Shown: positions 47,201-60,145, numbered from the stretch's first letter. The stretch: 64,000 nucleotides of DNA from Halocaridina rubra (GCA_037179515.1 JAXCGZ010005662.1:227501-291500); one strand, 5' to 3'. Notes: generated from the letters alone by a model not told the origin. Program-made: numbers and translations.

Positions 47201-48430
47201 ACAACACAAGTTCATATTCATTTTTACTGGAGGCTTACCAAAAATTAATAGTGATATATAATATAAAGTCTCAGTCTCATTTATCTAAACAGGGCGGCAA
47301 TTGGAAAATCTTACTCTGCTGTTAGTAGAATTAAATAAGAAAACCACATACTGGTCTTGAGTCTACCGGTTGCTGAGGCCCTGGTAGGATCCAAGATGGA
47401 ACACTTCCAGAGGAATGATTGGGTATTATATGCTTACACTATATATTTAACAGGATACTGAAAAAATCTGGTTCTGCTCCTAGTCAACCCTGCAGGGTGC
47501 TTTAGTGCACTGTCTCATTACAAAATGAGAAGTAATGCACAGGATTAAGGACACTTGACGAAAATGTCTTAAATATACTAAATCGAAAGCATATCCTGTC
47601 ATGAACAGGATATGGATATTATTATGCATTATACAATATCAATGACTACTGTAGTTAAATAGGAGGCCAATGGGAAATATAGTTTGCTGCTGATTCACCA
47701 AGAGACTAGTTATTAGCTATATGAGTCTTGGAGATGACTAAGCAATAAGCAGGTGCATGGGCAAGACTTTGAGAGGGATATTGGAGTACAAAACATATTT
47801 AACATGTATTCTTGGAATATTCTCTTTAATCACTTGTTCAACACACTGTCATTAAGTGTTTCTGATGAATGTGGGTTTTGTTCTCAGTGACTATTGTGGT
47901 TCAATAATGTTACCTCAAAAACAATACCGAGGTATCAACAGAAGTCAGAATGGCACTTGCCAAGACTTCAAGACTCCCTTACGATGACTTCATATAAAAT
48001 TAATGATTCTACTTTAGTTTACATGCACATAATAAATAATCACTAATTAACACAAACTTTTTCCTTAACATAATTCTTCTTAATCTCCAAGTCTGAGAAG
48101 CTCCTGGATCTAACCTCATCTAACCTTGATTTCTTTACCTATCCTTAGCGGAGATATAATATATACTATGAAGCCAATTTTAGGTAATGTTATAAATATA
48201 GCTTTTATGCTATGAAACATATGACAGTTTCTAAGAGACTTTTTACTGTGTAAATTTTCTTTTGGTGTGTTTAAAAAAAACACTAGTGTATTTTTTTTTT
48301 ATTTTGGACTTTTTCCGCCAATGACGTTATGGAGTGAGGTCAGGAGGAATTTCTCCTGAGAATGCAATAGCGTGATTTGAACCATATACCAGACAAATCA
48401 TATTTTTCATCATGAATAAAAATGAAATAA
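44291..48430. other. AT-rich sequence without a recognised gene or transposon
   Basis: (TG)n with a small TG/CA hairpin occupies 44290-44341. A roughly 55-bp tandem duplication lies at about 46805-46915. All open frames are short. It may be part of the rab14 5' UTR intron. Confidence 0.5.
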
Positions 48431-48439
48431 GTCTTAATT

Positions 48440-48720
48440 TTCCTACACCTACATCCACACTGAATATTCTGCCATATTCATTACACATCTCTTATTGTCA
48501 ACTCACATCTGACAGGTCTCAAAGTTCTCCATTTCCATTCTCCTGGTTTTATTTTTAACATTATTAGATCTTCATTGATTTGACAAAGTCTTTTTCTTAT
48601 TTATCAATGTCTTATTTCTGTCTTCTCCTTAAGCAGCTACATTTCTATAATTTTTCATGGTACCCGGGCCCAATGACAATAAGTTTCGTTGCCTGTCTTG
48701 GTATCACTCAAATAAAATAC
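48440..48720 (+). repeat. SINE-like element sharing the Jockey-type 3' end
   Basis: It begins near CCTACACCTACATCC with GAATATTCTGCCATATTC and TACACATCTCTTATTGTC, continues TTTCATGGTACCCGGGCCC, and ends TTGCCTGTCTTGGTATCAC and TCAAATAAAA. The body matches 41325-41475 and the inverted 57612-57815. The last ~60 bp match the Jockey-like LINE 3' end. Confidence 0.6.
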
Positions 48721-49123
48721 TTAATCTGGATTCTCTAGCTTTCCCGAAGTTGACTGGGAACTATTTGAAACAGCACAATCCATCATCTTTTGGAGGCAAT
48801 ATTTTTCAAAAGTAACTGAAAAATTATGACCAGAGTTTATAATTCACTGAATTCTTAGTGTGTAACTGGAATAAATAATAGGGTGCATTATCAACTTATC
48901 AGAATGAAATTTTCTCTCTTAAGCATTTGAAAATATCGTTAAGTTCTACTTTATAGAGAATTTACCCCCATCAAATAACATTATACCAAATAAAGTATCT
49001 GAGCATTTAGAGAAATGCGACATATTTAGTAAAGTCCCTACCAATATGGTGTCATTGTGGTTATTAATATAACTAATTTTGTACTGTATATACCTATATG
49101 GCATTATGGTAGTTTTATTCTTA

Positions 49124-51070
49124 TGACTGTGACACCAGGACAGGCAAAAACTGCCCTAATCAAGAAAGGCCCGGGCATGAGAAAACACCAAGACAAAGGA
49201 AAAGAAAAAGGATAAGGACAAGGCAGATATGATGTAATGTCACACAAAGGAAAACAACAGACAGAAAAAACATTCAAAGTACAGAGGACCCAGAGATATG
49301 GAGAACTAGACCCTAAGATGACGATAAATCTGCTTTTTGAAGGATGATAGGTAATAAGAATTAGGAAAGACAGAAGGAGGCAGAGAGTTCCAGAGTCTGG
49401 AGGTAGATGAGAAGAAGCAGTCGCTGCACCGACCAATCCGCGAGTTACAAATCTCCACATAGTAACTGTGAGATGAGTCCACATGGCGAGTGTTACGCGG
49501 CCTCAGCAGTTGTGGAGGGATTCAACTCACCAACTCATCAGAGCGGCAATGGAAGTAGTAGCGATAGAAAAGAGAAAGGGAAGATACCTTACGCCGAAGA
49601 GAGAGAGAATCCAGATTAGAAGTAAGAGAAGGATCATTAATAAGTCTGACTGCCTTAAATTCAACCCTATCAAGGAGATAAGTATAAGAAGAAGCACCCC
49701 AGATGTGTGAGCAGTATTCTAAGCAAGGTCGGATACGACTTTTATAAATTTTAAGTACAGTATCTGTAAAGAGGAAAAGTAATGACGAAAATGAAACAAA
49801 ACCCCCAAATTTTTGGATGAAGATTTAGAAATTTGGATTATGTGATTCCTCCAAGACAAGTTAGAGGCTATATGGATTCCTAATATGTTGATAGAATTAG
49901 GAGGGTAAATTTAGTTAGTTTCAAAGACAATAGGGTTATCAGGATGAGAAGATAAAGAGATAAGCAGAAACTGTGTCTTGGAGGCATTGAATTTAACTAT
50001 ATTTTGAGTGCCCCACTCAGATACCCTCTGCAAATCGGAGTTGAGAGTAGAAGAAAGAGTGATACGACACTGATTACAAGTAGCAGATGAAGGTTGAGAA
50101 GAAAAGGCAGAGGAAAAGTGAAGGATAGAATCATCAGCAAAGGAATGAAGAAGAGAGGAAGATGGGGATTGTAGAATATCATTGATGAAGAGAAGGAATA
50201 GAGTAGGTGAAAGAGCAGAGCCCAATGGAACACCACTGGTAACAGAGAAAGGGCTAGATGTTGCACCATTAACAACTACAGATATAAAACGGTCAGTAAG
50301 AAAACTGGAAATCAGATAACAGTAGAAGGGGTACAGCCATAGGCAGGGAGTTTGGCCAACAGAGCCTTGTGCCAGACTCTGTCAAAAGCCTTAGAGATAT
50401 CAAGGGCGACGACAAAGGATTCCCCATAGTTCCTCAGAGAAGATGACCATACATGAGTAAGATGGGGCAGGAGATCACCAGTGGATATTGCCTTGCGGAA
50501 GCCGTACTGGCGATCAGAGATCACCAGTACGTTTCAAGAAGTGAGAATTGAGCAAAGTTTTGAAAACTTTAGCAATAGAGGAGGTTAAGGCAATAGGTCA
50601 GTAGTTAGAAGGAATAGAGCGGTCACCCTTCTTAGGAACAGGTTAAACTAGAGCATGCTTCCAAGATGAAGGATAGATACTGGTTGACAGAATGAGGCGA
50701 AAAAGACGGAAAAGCACGGGAGCCAGTTCATCGGCAAACTCCTTAAGGAACCTTGCAGGTATACCATCGGGACCAGATGCCTTGTTCGTCTTTAGCGAGC
50801 GAAGAACCTTATGAACTTTGCATGAAGAAAGGATAAGGGAGGGCATAGGGTTAGCGAGAGGTAAAGATTGAGGTACAGGTGCATCGGAGTCATTTACAGA
50901 AGAGTTGGCAGAAAAATGAGAGTCAAAGAAGTGGCTTTGTCTGTGGAAGAGCACACTATGGAACCATGAGAACGAATGAGAGGGGGAATGCTTGAGTTAC
51001 ATAAATTTTTGGAGTAGTTTTTGGCTAAGGACCAGAAGGATTAGTCAGTGGGAGAGGAGTTAAGAAGTTT
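49124..51070 (-). mobile_element. Jockey-like non-LTR retrotransposon, copy 3 (5'-truncated, decayed)
   Basis: A minus-strand copy from the linker before RT (51070) to the 3' end at 49124, where the poly-A has decayed. Short open pieces remain at 50954-50643 (NKASGPDGIPARFL), 50524-50312 (DISKAFDRVWHKALL), 50225-49911 (SALSPTLFLLFIND; the catalytic box is changed to FADDSILHF) and 49484-49104. It is more diverged than copies 1 and 2. Confidence 0.88.
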
Positions 51071-52186
51071 TTAGTCTGCAATATCAGCAACCCCCAGTTG
51101 AGGTCATGTAAGTACAAAACATTGAAATTGTAGTAAATAATAACTTTCACTCTCTCAACTAGTGAAATAAAAATACAAAGAGTTGTAAAAACATATAACA
51201 CAATTACAACACATTAATTTCAATTATGAACTCGTTTCTTAACAGCATTTAAACTTACCTAACCCGATATAAGATATTTCATGATATATTTTTTCTAAGA
51301 GGGAGTGTAAAAGTGGACATACATAAAAAAAATACTTAAAACAATCTACAACAATTTCAATTCTCATCCTTTTTTTTTTTTAACTGGATGGTGAACTAAC
51401 CAACTAAACATATCCTGGCCTAACATATTTTATGAGGTTTTCCTAACTAGGGATGTGAATGTAGACATTCACCAAATGCTTACTTTCACACCCACAATGC
51501 ATGAAATGAAAATACAAAGATTTAAAAAAAGAAAAATAGCTTAAACTAATAATGATTTCAATGATCAACTCGTTTCTGGACTGGGTTACAAGTCACCTTA
51601 ACAAACCTAAAATAATAAATTTCAGATTAATTTTCCTGAAGGAGGGGATGGTAAAAATTAACGGATTTACATAATGGTCTTATTTTTGGGGTATATGTTT
51701 ACTTTCACACCTCCAATTAGGAAAAAAAATGTCAGGAAATTTATTACACTGGGTAAGGTTATGTTCGGTTGCAGGTACCAGGTTATGAAACGAATTAATA
51801 ATAAGGATTACTATTTTCAGTTGTTCTCAACATTCTTTCCTTGTTTTCTATTTACATTTCACTCGTTGGGAGTGTAAAGTGAAACCTACAAAGTATTTTA
51901 ACACTAACAATCCAAGTAATATAGATATAGAAATACTTAAGACAGTTGCCAAAATAGTCTCATATATCCAATACGCATTGCCCCAAAGTAGCATTTACTA
52001 CGTAACCGACATTGTGAAAGCAGGAGAAAAAATTCGCAAGAGTCGTGATTGCGCCTCTAATTTTGACATTTCCTGCTTCCCATCCAAGCCATTAAATGGG
52101 CGTGTACAAGGCCGTTGTACCACCAAATAAAACCAATTCTGCATTTTTCATATACGAAAACGACAATACGGACATAAATACGGTCC
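51071..52186. other. No gene seen
   Basis: AT-rich sequence with a T-run at 51370-51381 and scattered short frames. The 83-codon plus frame at 51879-52130 has no recognisable family. CpG dinucleotides become more frequent from about 51990 to 52350, beside the possible rab14 first exon. Confidence 0.45.
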
Positions 52187-52192
52187 ACTTAC

Positions 52193-52345
52193 CACTATTT
52201 GAAAGCCAAAGAGGGTAAAATAACTTAATAGATCGATAACCTTTAAATCATGACACAATCTCTTGTCTTCTTCTGCAATATGGCGATGAGTAAACTCTGG
52301 CCTGGAGAGAGTCGCTGTGAAATTGATCCTGTCAATAACAATCAA
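52193..52345 (-). promoter_or_regulatory. Candidate rab14 5' UTR exon and promoter-proximal region
   Basis: The minus-strand donor AGTG|GTAAGTGG ends this segment at 52193. rab14 needs an upstream exon because an acceptor lies seven bases before its ATG exon. The segment has more CpG than its surroundings and an ATATGGCGATGAG-like motif on the plus strand. The exon start given is arbitrary. The link to rab14, 12.5 kb away, is inference only. Confidence 0.25.
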
Positions 52346-52571
52346 CTTATCATTATGTGGTAGACATTTTCTTCAATATCTGTCAAATAAGTTCTGAAAT
52401 TAATCCTAAATTACGTATTGGTGACTACAATGAGTTTTTCAGAATAATTAAGAAATTAAAATAGACTTATATTCAACAATTACTCTTGCCAAGACTTCAC
52501 AGAACAGCTGATTGGACATGAATATTGTTTCTTGGGAATTTCAACCCACCAAAGATATGTGAAGTGTACAT

Positions 52572-53123
<552 letters not shown>

Positions 53124-53206
53124 GGAAAAGCCCATGAAATAAAACTACGAAAATGTATATATGAAAAGTACCTATTAATTTCGTGACCTAAACTGGTCAC
53201 CTTCTC

Positions 53207-53325
<119 letters not shown>

Positions 53326-53489
53326 TGGATCAATAAATGTGTAGGATAATTAGTTCAATATAATTAGAAATTTATATAAATGTAAGAATTAAAAATGGTA
53401 ATTTTACTCAACGGCAGAGTTCCCATCTCCAAAATAATAACAAAAGTGATACAATATAACTAAGCATTCAAATTGTGTGTATGCTTCAC

Positions 53490-53705
<216 letters not shown>

Positions 53706-53709
53706 GCTG

Positions 53710-55540
53710 TTGTTGTTGTTGTTATCTATGAGATTGAGAGAGATAATACAAATATTGTTGTCCTGATCCCCTAATGGTTCTACAGCCCATTAAACTCTGT
53801 CTTCTCTGTAATTAATGAAGGGTTGAGGTAGGCGAAATTGGCCATGAAATTTGGATAATGCAACGAACGAAATGGAATTTGAGATGAAAAAAAAGACAGT
53901 ATTGTTTTTCCTGAATTGACTTTTGGATATATTTTGACATTAGCATTCATGTTGCTACTCCGAATAACGTGACCTGACCCGCGCTTTACGGTAGGCATTC
54001 CACGGGTTTGATATTAGGTCATATTTGTTTTTTATCTTTGATATTCTGTTTTTATATTGTCTCACATTAAATTTTATTATATATACATTACTCTACGTAA
54101 AAGGGATTTTGTTTATGCCGAACAAGTACAGTATACACGAATTTGTCACCCATTCTTGTTTTTTTTATTTTATTTAACATTAATTTTTTTTCTTCTTGTT
54201 CTCTGATATGGACTATAATTAATAAGCCCTCGCAAGTTTTAGCTACTTCATGTATATCTATCACCCACATATTTAGGAGGTACTACTTACTTTTCTCAGT
54301 TAAGTTGAACTTTTTAAAAATTTCATTTTTGGTAACTAACTAGACCTGATCTGCACTAAACTAACCTACGTGAGATTCATTATTGAATTTAATGTAACGT
54401 TAGATTAATCTACAAAAAAATATGATCCAAAAATAAGCAATTGACCTTTTTTATCGCTATAAAGAGATTGCTACACAGATGTATTAATTTATGCTTCTAG
54501 ACTCTGGTCATAGTACAGTTGTACCTCATTTTACAAAGTTATTTATTTCCATTGTGCCCTGCATGCAATATAAAAAACTGCGTAAGTTCAAGACTCTTCA
54601 ATGAATTGTCTATATTTTGCATGTTACTTATGACCAAACCCTGTTTACTTTATATCATGCATAGCTTTCTGGACTGTACTTAGACTTCACTGAATACAAT
54701 ATAAATTTATGAAAAAACAGAACAGTAATTGTTATAATGTATTTTTAGGGAAAAGAAAAATTAATTTTTATTTTTGTTTATTATATTCAAAGTGCACATT
54801 TTAAAAGTGCACTATTGAAATTCATGTAAGATGCGGTCTCACTGTACTTAGTAATTAGTCGTAAAGTATAGGTTTCATTACCAGTTTATAATTACAGTGA
54901 GAATCTCGTATCACTCAAGTCATGTTCCCATAGTATCATCCCATGGTTGGACAACTTCCAGCTGAGATTGAACACGTTTAAGGAATGAAAGTGCTGCTAA
55001 TACTTTTATTTGATGGTGATTAACTTGAAAGAGCCTACTTCTCGAGGACCTCGACATATTCTGCATAGTTTTCTTGTGTTTACCCTGTAATCTCAATATA
55101 TGGATTGAAATGATAAATAAGAAAATAGTTTTGTTTTTTTTTTAACTAAGTCATACCTAAAACTTCGGCTGCAACAATACCAAAGTCATGCTCAGGGGCT
55201 CTTATATTATTTATATGATAGTTCTGTGTCTAAATCAAGGTGGCCTTCATTGATACTAGGTTCATCATATTTTTTTAAACTAAGTTTTATTCATATTGTC
55301 CATTTCTTTTAACTCCTTAGCAGTATCTGCCTAATTTTACAAATCACAGGACCCTTATCTGAGAGATAACAACACCTTATTGCAAGAAACTGTTTGAGAG
55401 AGCGAATGAAAGTTCTTTTAGTGGTGCCCACCCACACTCACAATTCTTAAACCAATAAAAGTAAAAATTTCAACATATCCTTGTCCGCAAGTCAGTATAA
55501 GGTAAAGATGCATATTTCCCTCCCATTTTCACTCGGCTCT
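53710..55540. other. No gene seen upstream of the LRR-like gene
   Basis: AT-rich sequence. It includes a CpG-containing stretch near 53940-54000. No recognised repeat or coding exon. Confidence 0.45.
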
Positions 55541-55636
55541 AGCGATTTTGATATTCCAGTCGGAAGATATTTTGGAAAGTATTTTCGATGATAGGTAGTT
55601 CTTGAGAGTTATAAAGAATGCATTTACTTATGTAGG
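55540..55636 (+). promoter_or_regulatory. Candidate 5' UTR exon of the LRR-like gene
   Basis: A strong donor TGTAGG|GTAAGTAT ends this segment at 55636. It lies 240 bp before the TTTTCAG acceptor of the start-codon exon, giving a plausible short intron. The stretch is less AT-rich than its neighbours (TCGGCTCTAGCG, CCAGTCGGAAG). The left boundary is a guess. Confidence 0.35.
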
Positions 55637-55876
55637 GTAAGTATCTAATATGAGCATTTTTAACCAAGTCTGTTTTAAATTAGGTTGCATTATGTTTTCT
55701 TAAGAACTGGAGTTGATATTTTGTAATTTTTCTTTGTAAACTTTAATAAGTTATTATTTAATTCGACACTCTTAACATCAGCTTTGGCTTTACTGAGGTA
55801 ATTTTAAAATAATACTGTACTTGAAAAAACGGAGGCTTGCCATTGTATATCCATCCATTTAGATTTTTTATTTTCA

Positions 55877-56045
55877 GATATAATCACTTTAGTTAACAAT
55901 GATGCCAATGAAAAACCTTCAGGAGTGTGCTTCTGATTGCATTGCATTAACACTTCTACACAGTCCTTGTGTAACTCAGTTGGCAACATCTGCCTTCCGA
56001 GGACAAATAAATGCAAGCCAGAAGGATGTTATTTGCCGATGTTTG
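55877..56045 (+). CDS. LRR-like gene, start-codon exon
   Basis: The exon follows acceptor TTATTTTCAG and begins with 22 bases of 5' UTR before ATG at 55899. It encodes residues 1-49, ending RCL. The donor is GTAAGA at 56046. Confidence 0.8.
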
Positions 56046-59000
56046 GTAAGATTACTGTTCATCTTTTTAAGTACTATAGTGCTAGACCAAAATAATGTTA
56101 GTCGTTCTCATTTTCCCTACAGGCAAATAAATTGTAGTTGTATTACTCTACAGCTGGGGTTTTTCAACCTGGGGTATGCATTCCCCAGGGGATACACAAG
56201 GGGTCTGTCAGGGGGTACGGAAACCGACCTTCATTGTGCTTTAGCTAAAACTGCACCTCGGCTGACTAGACTAGTTGAGGAAAAGCAGTTCCAGCCATGT
56301 CATTAATTCCCTTTGGAGCAGATGTAATGGTAGTGTAGTGTTTGTTTTTTCAGCTCTTTCATTAACCATGAAATTTATACTGCACAGCCACAGTCAAAAC
56401 TTTGTGAATTTTTTGTTTTAATTTCCATTGGAATTGTTTGTGCTTACTATATTACTGGTTATGGCAGGACGGTTATGTAGTTAATTCACTTAAGTAATCA
56501 CAGATATACACAAGGGAATGTTTTCTCTGTGTGTTTTTTCCACTTATCACAAAGGGAAGAGGGTACATGGCCAATATAAAGAATACCCGAAAGGGTACAT
56601 GGGAAGAAAAAGGTTGAATACCCCTGCTCTACAACTAGAGTATTTCTTTAAAGCACCCGAATAAGTTATATGAAACTTCATTCAAGAGTGTAAGTGATTA
56701 ATATTTAAGGACCTATTTAATTTTATTTTACGAGAACTCCCGACCTTGTGACATTTTACCTTATTATTTGGGTAAATTGGTCATTTGAATGGTTCACCCA
56801 TCCTGATGTTATGTCTTCATAAAGTATTTTTATGTTGCTAATGTGGATCAGAATTTGCAGTTGTAAAAATTTTTTTGTCCTTATTTTTTATCCTTACTGC
56901 AGACTATCCATACAATTAATTTTATGAGTTTAACGCACTGTACTATAATATATTTACTGTTTTTATTGTTGATTAATAATGTGGAAAACTTCTGCATGAG
57001 ACAGATGAACTAAAGCTCCAAAGTTTGTTTTATCCTAGAAAAGAATAATGTACTTTACTCCTGAATTTAATCAGTTGTAGTGTCCACTAGTGAAGAAGGT
57101 CATCATCGTGTATAGCTTTCTATTGTTTATGTACATATTATATGCAGGAGTGTTCTATTGACTTTTGAATCTGTGAAATGTATTTTCCCATGTAATCCTT
57201 TTTCTCCGATATTGAAGTTTGGCAATAGGTTGTTTTTTCTCGGTATTTACTTGACTGTTTTCTTAGAAGCATTCCTTATACTTGAAATTCCCTGTCTCCA
57301 TGTCTCTTTTTGCTTTACTGGCTTTCATCATACTTTTCCTTAAAACTATGAATGTAGTGTAAGATTACAATTTCTATAATTATCAACATTCATCTTACAG
57401 AAAAATTCCAAATAGACCCTTAGTAATTGGGTCTTTGAATGTGTGGAGTAATGGATCGAGTGAGTTAAAGAGATTGTAAGCATGATTGTTAGAAGAAAAT
57501 TGGATGTGATAACATTAAACAATACAGTTGAAATGGGTTGGAACTCTGGTGAATGAGTGTTTGCTTTAACTCAGCCATCTCTCTTACAAGGGGGATTGAG
57601 GTCTTTGTTATTATTTTTTTTAATGAGTATGACACCAGGACGGGCTAATAAAATTGCCCTCATGGGGCCTGGTCATGAAGAAACACAAAGCAATGAGAAA
57701 CAGACATGGGGAGTGTGTTACTTGTCAGATGTGAATGGATAATAAGAGATATGTAACGTATATGTAAGAATATTCTGTGTAGATGTAGGCAACTTTGAAA
57801 AAAAGCTGAGAGAAATGTATCATGATTAAATTTATAATGTATATACATTGTATATGAATGCTTAGCCAGAAACACGGTACAATTTACCTTATACAGTATA
57901 CTGTACAATATATACATGTATATACGATACAATATACTATACTTTGCATGCACTGTGCAATATATATACATGGTATTATCTATGTATTTATTATGTTTCC
58001 CTTGATTGTGTCCAGAATGTGCAGTTCTTAATACTACAGTGCTAACTTTGCATTCACGTTTAACATTATTACCACAGTATATCATCTGCACTTCTTTTTA
58101 TGCAGCTTGTACACAATTTTGATTGTTCTCTTAAGTATTTTACCATTGTACTTGGATTCTAACTGCCTTACTTAGCAAATACCGTTCTAACCTACCGAAC
58201 ATACAGTTTTTGCTCAGTGTCCCAAATTCTAGTTATTAGGGTGTATTTTATTATTATTATTATTATTATTGTTATTATTATTTTAGTGGTTAGAATACTC
58301 TTCTTGGTAGGGGACAGTTCTGTGATCTCACCCACCACAGGGCGTTAGGAAGGGCATCCAACCTTAATATTCCAACTCTTATCTTTCCGTGTCCACCCCT
58401 ATAATGGAGATTAATAGTGACACTTAAAATGTTGTTCAGTCTGATTAAACAGTGACCTGTACTTTCTCATACAGTATTTGTATTTCTTATTGCAGGATGA
58501 GTTAAAGGATCATTTGTCTAGTTTGAAGTCCACAAGCTCTAGCAGTATCAGCACTCCAGCAGCATGGGTCTTGAAGCAGAGAATTTCATCTGTTGCAGAG
58601 TTCATTTCTTGCCAGTCACAATTGGATTTCCTCAAGGCTTCAATATTAAAGCTCTTGTTATTTGATGAATTTGTCCTAAGCACTGGAGTTGAATGGGAGG
58701 GCAATGAAAATATTAGTGAGGATAATGATAGAGATTTCTTATTTGAATATTCAGTATCTGATGTTGCATACCTTAATGCATTTATAAGGGTCTTGAAGTC
58801 ATTTGGTCCATTCCCAGTAGAAAAAGTAATGTTAGCTTTCGATTTCAGAGATGCCGAGGACTTGAAATCAGTCCTCCAAGCCTTGTTCAGCAGTTGTACC
58901 AATATTAGAAGTATTCACTTAGCAGGGAAATGTGTCAGTGTTGTGGCATTAAGCCAGCTAAAGTGCTTTTCCAAACAACTGGAAGAATTGGTGCTGATAG

Positions 59001-60145
59001 ATTCTTACAGCTCCTTGACCAAAGACATGTTTTGTGTATCCATGCTAGGTCGACCATGGATAGAATATATATCTAGTCATGATGGTAGAAATAGTTGTTT
59101 AGAGCCTCAATTTCCTGCCTTGAGGCACCTTTGGTACCAAAGACAATGTTCAAATCAAAATTGGAATGATAGTTTTATAAAAACTGCAATTCTAGCTTAT
59201 TATCCAAATTTGAAGACCTTGAATTGGCGTGTCAATGAATTCAACCACAATTATGCCCTTACCAAAGTACCTGGATTGAGTGGTAAGCAATATAATTTAG
59301 AAAGCTTACTCCTCACTACTGTAGATCTGGCAGATAGTAGCAAAAATGCAGCTGCCAATAGACTGATATGTAGTGTAGATGTGGGTTTTTTACCTCAAAT
59401 GTTTCCTGGTCTTCAAGACGTTTCATTGGTCTTTGCTAGAGGAAGTGATTGTCAGTGTTCTCGATCGGAATTGAAAGGTCCGTGCAAAGGAAGAGCTGCT
59501 CAGATCATCGAGACTTTGACCAATGTTCTCTCTGACTGCAGTAAGATCGAATCTCTGACTGCTGGAGGAGATATTGTCCATCTGGAGTCTATTTTGCTTC
59601 CTGTTCTGAATCTTCATGGGCATCGACTCAAATCCCTAGGTCTAAGGTTACATTCAACAGCCACAACCACGCAGCAACATATCATGTCAATTTTATCCTT
59701 ATGCCCTCACTTAGAAAACATTACTCTAACAGGTAGTAGTTCATATCAAAGAATATATCCATTTTCAGGAAAGTGGCCCAAAGTAAAAACACTGCAACTG
59801 ATGCTAAATGTTTCCCTCCCTGACAATACTGAGCTTATGCAAATGTTTTTATCCTCTTGCAGTTATGTAGAGAATCTGTGCTTAAGTGCATCTGCATTTG
59901 ATAAACTGAATGTTATTGTTAGTAAACATCATGCTGATACTCTCACATCATTAATTCTTCCTATGTTGGATTCTGTCTCATTGAATGACATTGATGAGCA
60001 CATGTTTATTATATTAAAGAATTATCCTAACCTGCAATATATATACGTGCCTAGAAAACTAAAAAAATGGCGGATATTCCAGCAGAAACTTTGGAATCGG
60101 GGAGTCATCGTCAAATTTACAGATTTACTAGCCAATGGGTTTTAA
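55899..60145 (+). CDS. Leucine-rich-repeat-like protein of unknown function, 598 aa, two coding exons
   Basis: Coding exons 55899-56045 and 58496-60145 join in phase 0. ATG 55899 is chosen because an in-frame TAG lies three codons upstream in the same exon; a second ATG follows immediately. Residues 1-49 are a short helical, Cys-containing N-terminus (LQECASDCIALTLL), then a Ser-rich linker. From about residue 180 onward, irregular leucine-rich units recur: NIRSIHLAG (~183), LEELVLIDS (~211), LESLLLTTVDL (~318), LKSLGLRLHS (~426), HLENITLTGS (~452), VKTLQLMLN (~476), YVENLCLSAS (~504), LTSLILPML (~529), LQYIYVPRKL (~559). A Cys group CQCSRSELKGPC lies near 367. There is no signal peptide, membrane helix, or clear F-box. 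Such architectures occur in ubiquitin-ligase substrate receptors, but I do not assign this role. It is a host gene, not transposon-derived: open for 549 codons, spliced, with a polyadenylation signal. Confidence 0.85.
56154..56626. mobile_element. hAT-type MITE in the LRR-like gene intron
   Basis: Terminal inverted repeats CTGGGGTTTTTCAACCT (left) and, in reverse complement, CAGGGGTATTCAACCT (right). They are flanked by 8-bp duplications CTCTACAG / CTCTACAA, one base different. An 8-bp duplication and a CAGGGGT...CAACCT end are typical of hAT elements. No transposase is left. Confidence 0.8.
57405..57612 (+). mobile_element. RTE-derived short element (5' endonuclease start joined to a 3' tail)
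   Basis: 57415-57530 matches the start of the RTE ORF in decayed form (compare LVLGCLNV and RRRMDVLAL of RTE B with GSLNVWSNG and RRKLDVI here). It then jumps straight to an RTE-type 3' end, CTTACAAGGGGGATTGAGG and CTTTGTTATT. So almost the whole ORF is deleted. Confidence 0.55.
57612..57815 (-). repeat. SINE-like element sharing the Jockey-type 3' end, with A-tail
   Basis: Minus strand: CCTACATCTACACAGAATAT, TATCTCTTATTATCCATTC, CATGACCAGGCCCCATG, GAGGGCAATTTTATTAGCCC, GTCCTGGTGTCATACTC, then A-run. Same order as 48440-48720. Confidence 0.65.
58251..58420 (+). repeat. (TTA)n and dispersed SINE-like repeat (AGGAAGGGCATCCAACC motif)
   Basis: TTA repeats at 58251-58283 are followed by GTGGTTAGAATACTCTTC and the motif AGGAAGGGCATCCAACC. 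The same family lies inverted at 17315-17480. It ends about 75 bp before the LRR gene acceptor. Confidence 0.5.
58496..60145 (+). CDS. LRR-like gene, main coding exon
   Basis: Acceptor TTTCTTATTGCAG precedes GAT GAG TTA. It is open for 549 codons (residues 50-598, DELKDHLSSL to FTDLLANGF) and stops at TAA 60143-60145. Confidence 0.88.
   Translation, partial: DELKDHLSSLKSTSSSSISTPAAWVLKQRISSVAEFISCQSQLDFLKASILKLLLFDEFVLSTGVEWEGNENISEDNDRDFLFEYSVSDVAYLNAFIRVLKSFGPFPVEKVMLAFDFRDAEDLKSVLQALFSSCTNIRSIHLAGKCVSVVALSQLKCFSKQLEELVLIDSYSSLTKDMFCVSMLGRPWIEYISSHDGRNSCLEPQFPALRHLWYQRQCSNQNWNDSFIKTAILAYYPNLKTLNWRVNEFNHNYALTKVPGLSGKQYNLESLLLTTVDLADSSKNAAANRLICSVDVGFLPQMFPGLQDVSLVFARGSDCQCSRSELKGPCKGRAAQIIETLTNVLSDCSKIESLTAGGDIVHLESILLPVLNLHGHRLKSLGLRLHSTATTTQQHIMSILSLCPHLENITLTGSSSYQRIYPFSGKWPKVKTLQLMLNVSLPDNTELMQMFLSSCSYVENLCLSASAFDKLNVIVSKHHADTLTSLILPMLDSVSLNDIDEHMFIILKNYPNLQYIYVPRKLKKWRIFQQKLWNRGVIVKFTDLLANGF

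Noticed and set aside
51879..52130. 83-codon plus-strand frame
   Set aside because: No family resemblance or consensus splice boundaries could be found. It may be noncoding sequence near a promoter.
57660..58091. 143-codon minus-strand frame
   Set aside because: It overlaps a SINE-like element and AT-rich intron sequence. The translation is low in complexity with no domain.
58510..58902. Minus-strand frame opposite the LRR-like exon
   Set aside because: It is an antisense shadow. The plus frame is longer, spliced and has LRR periodicity.
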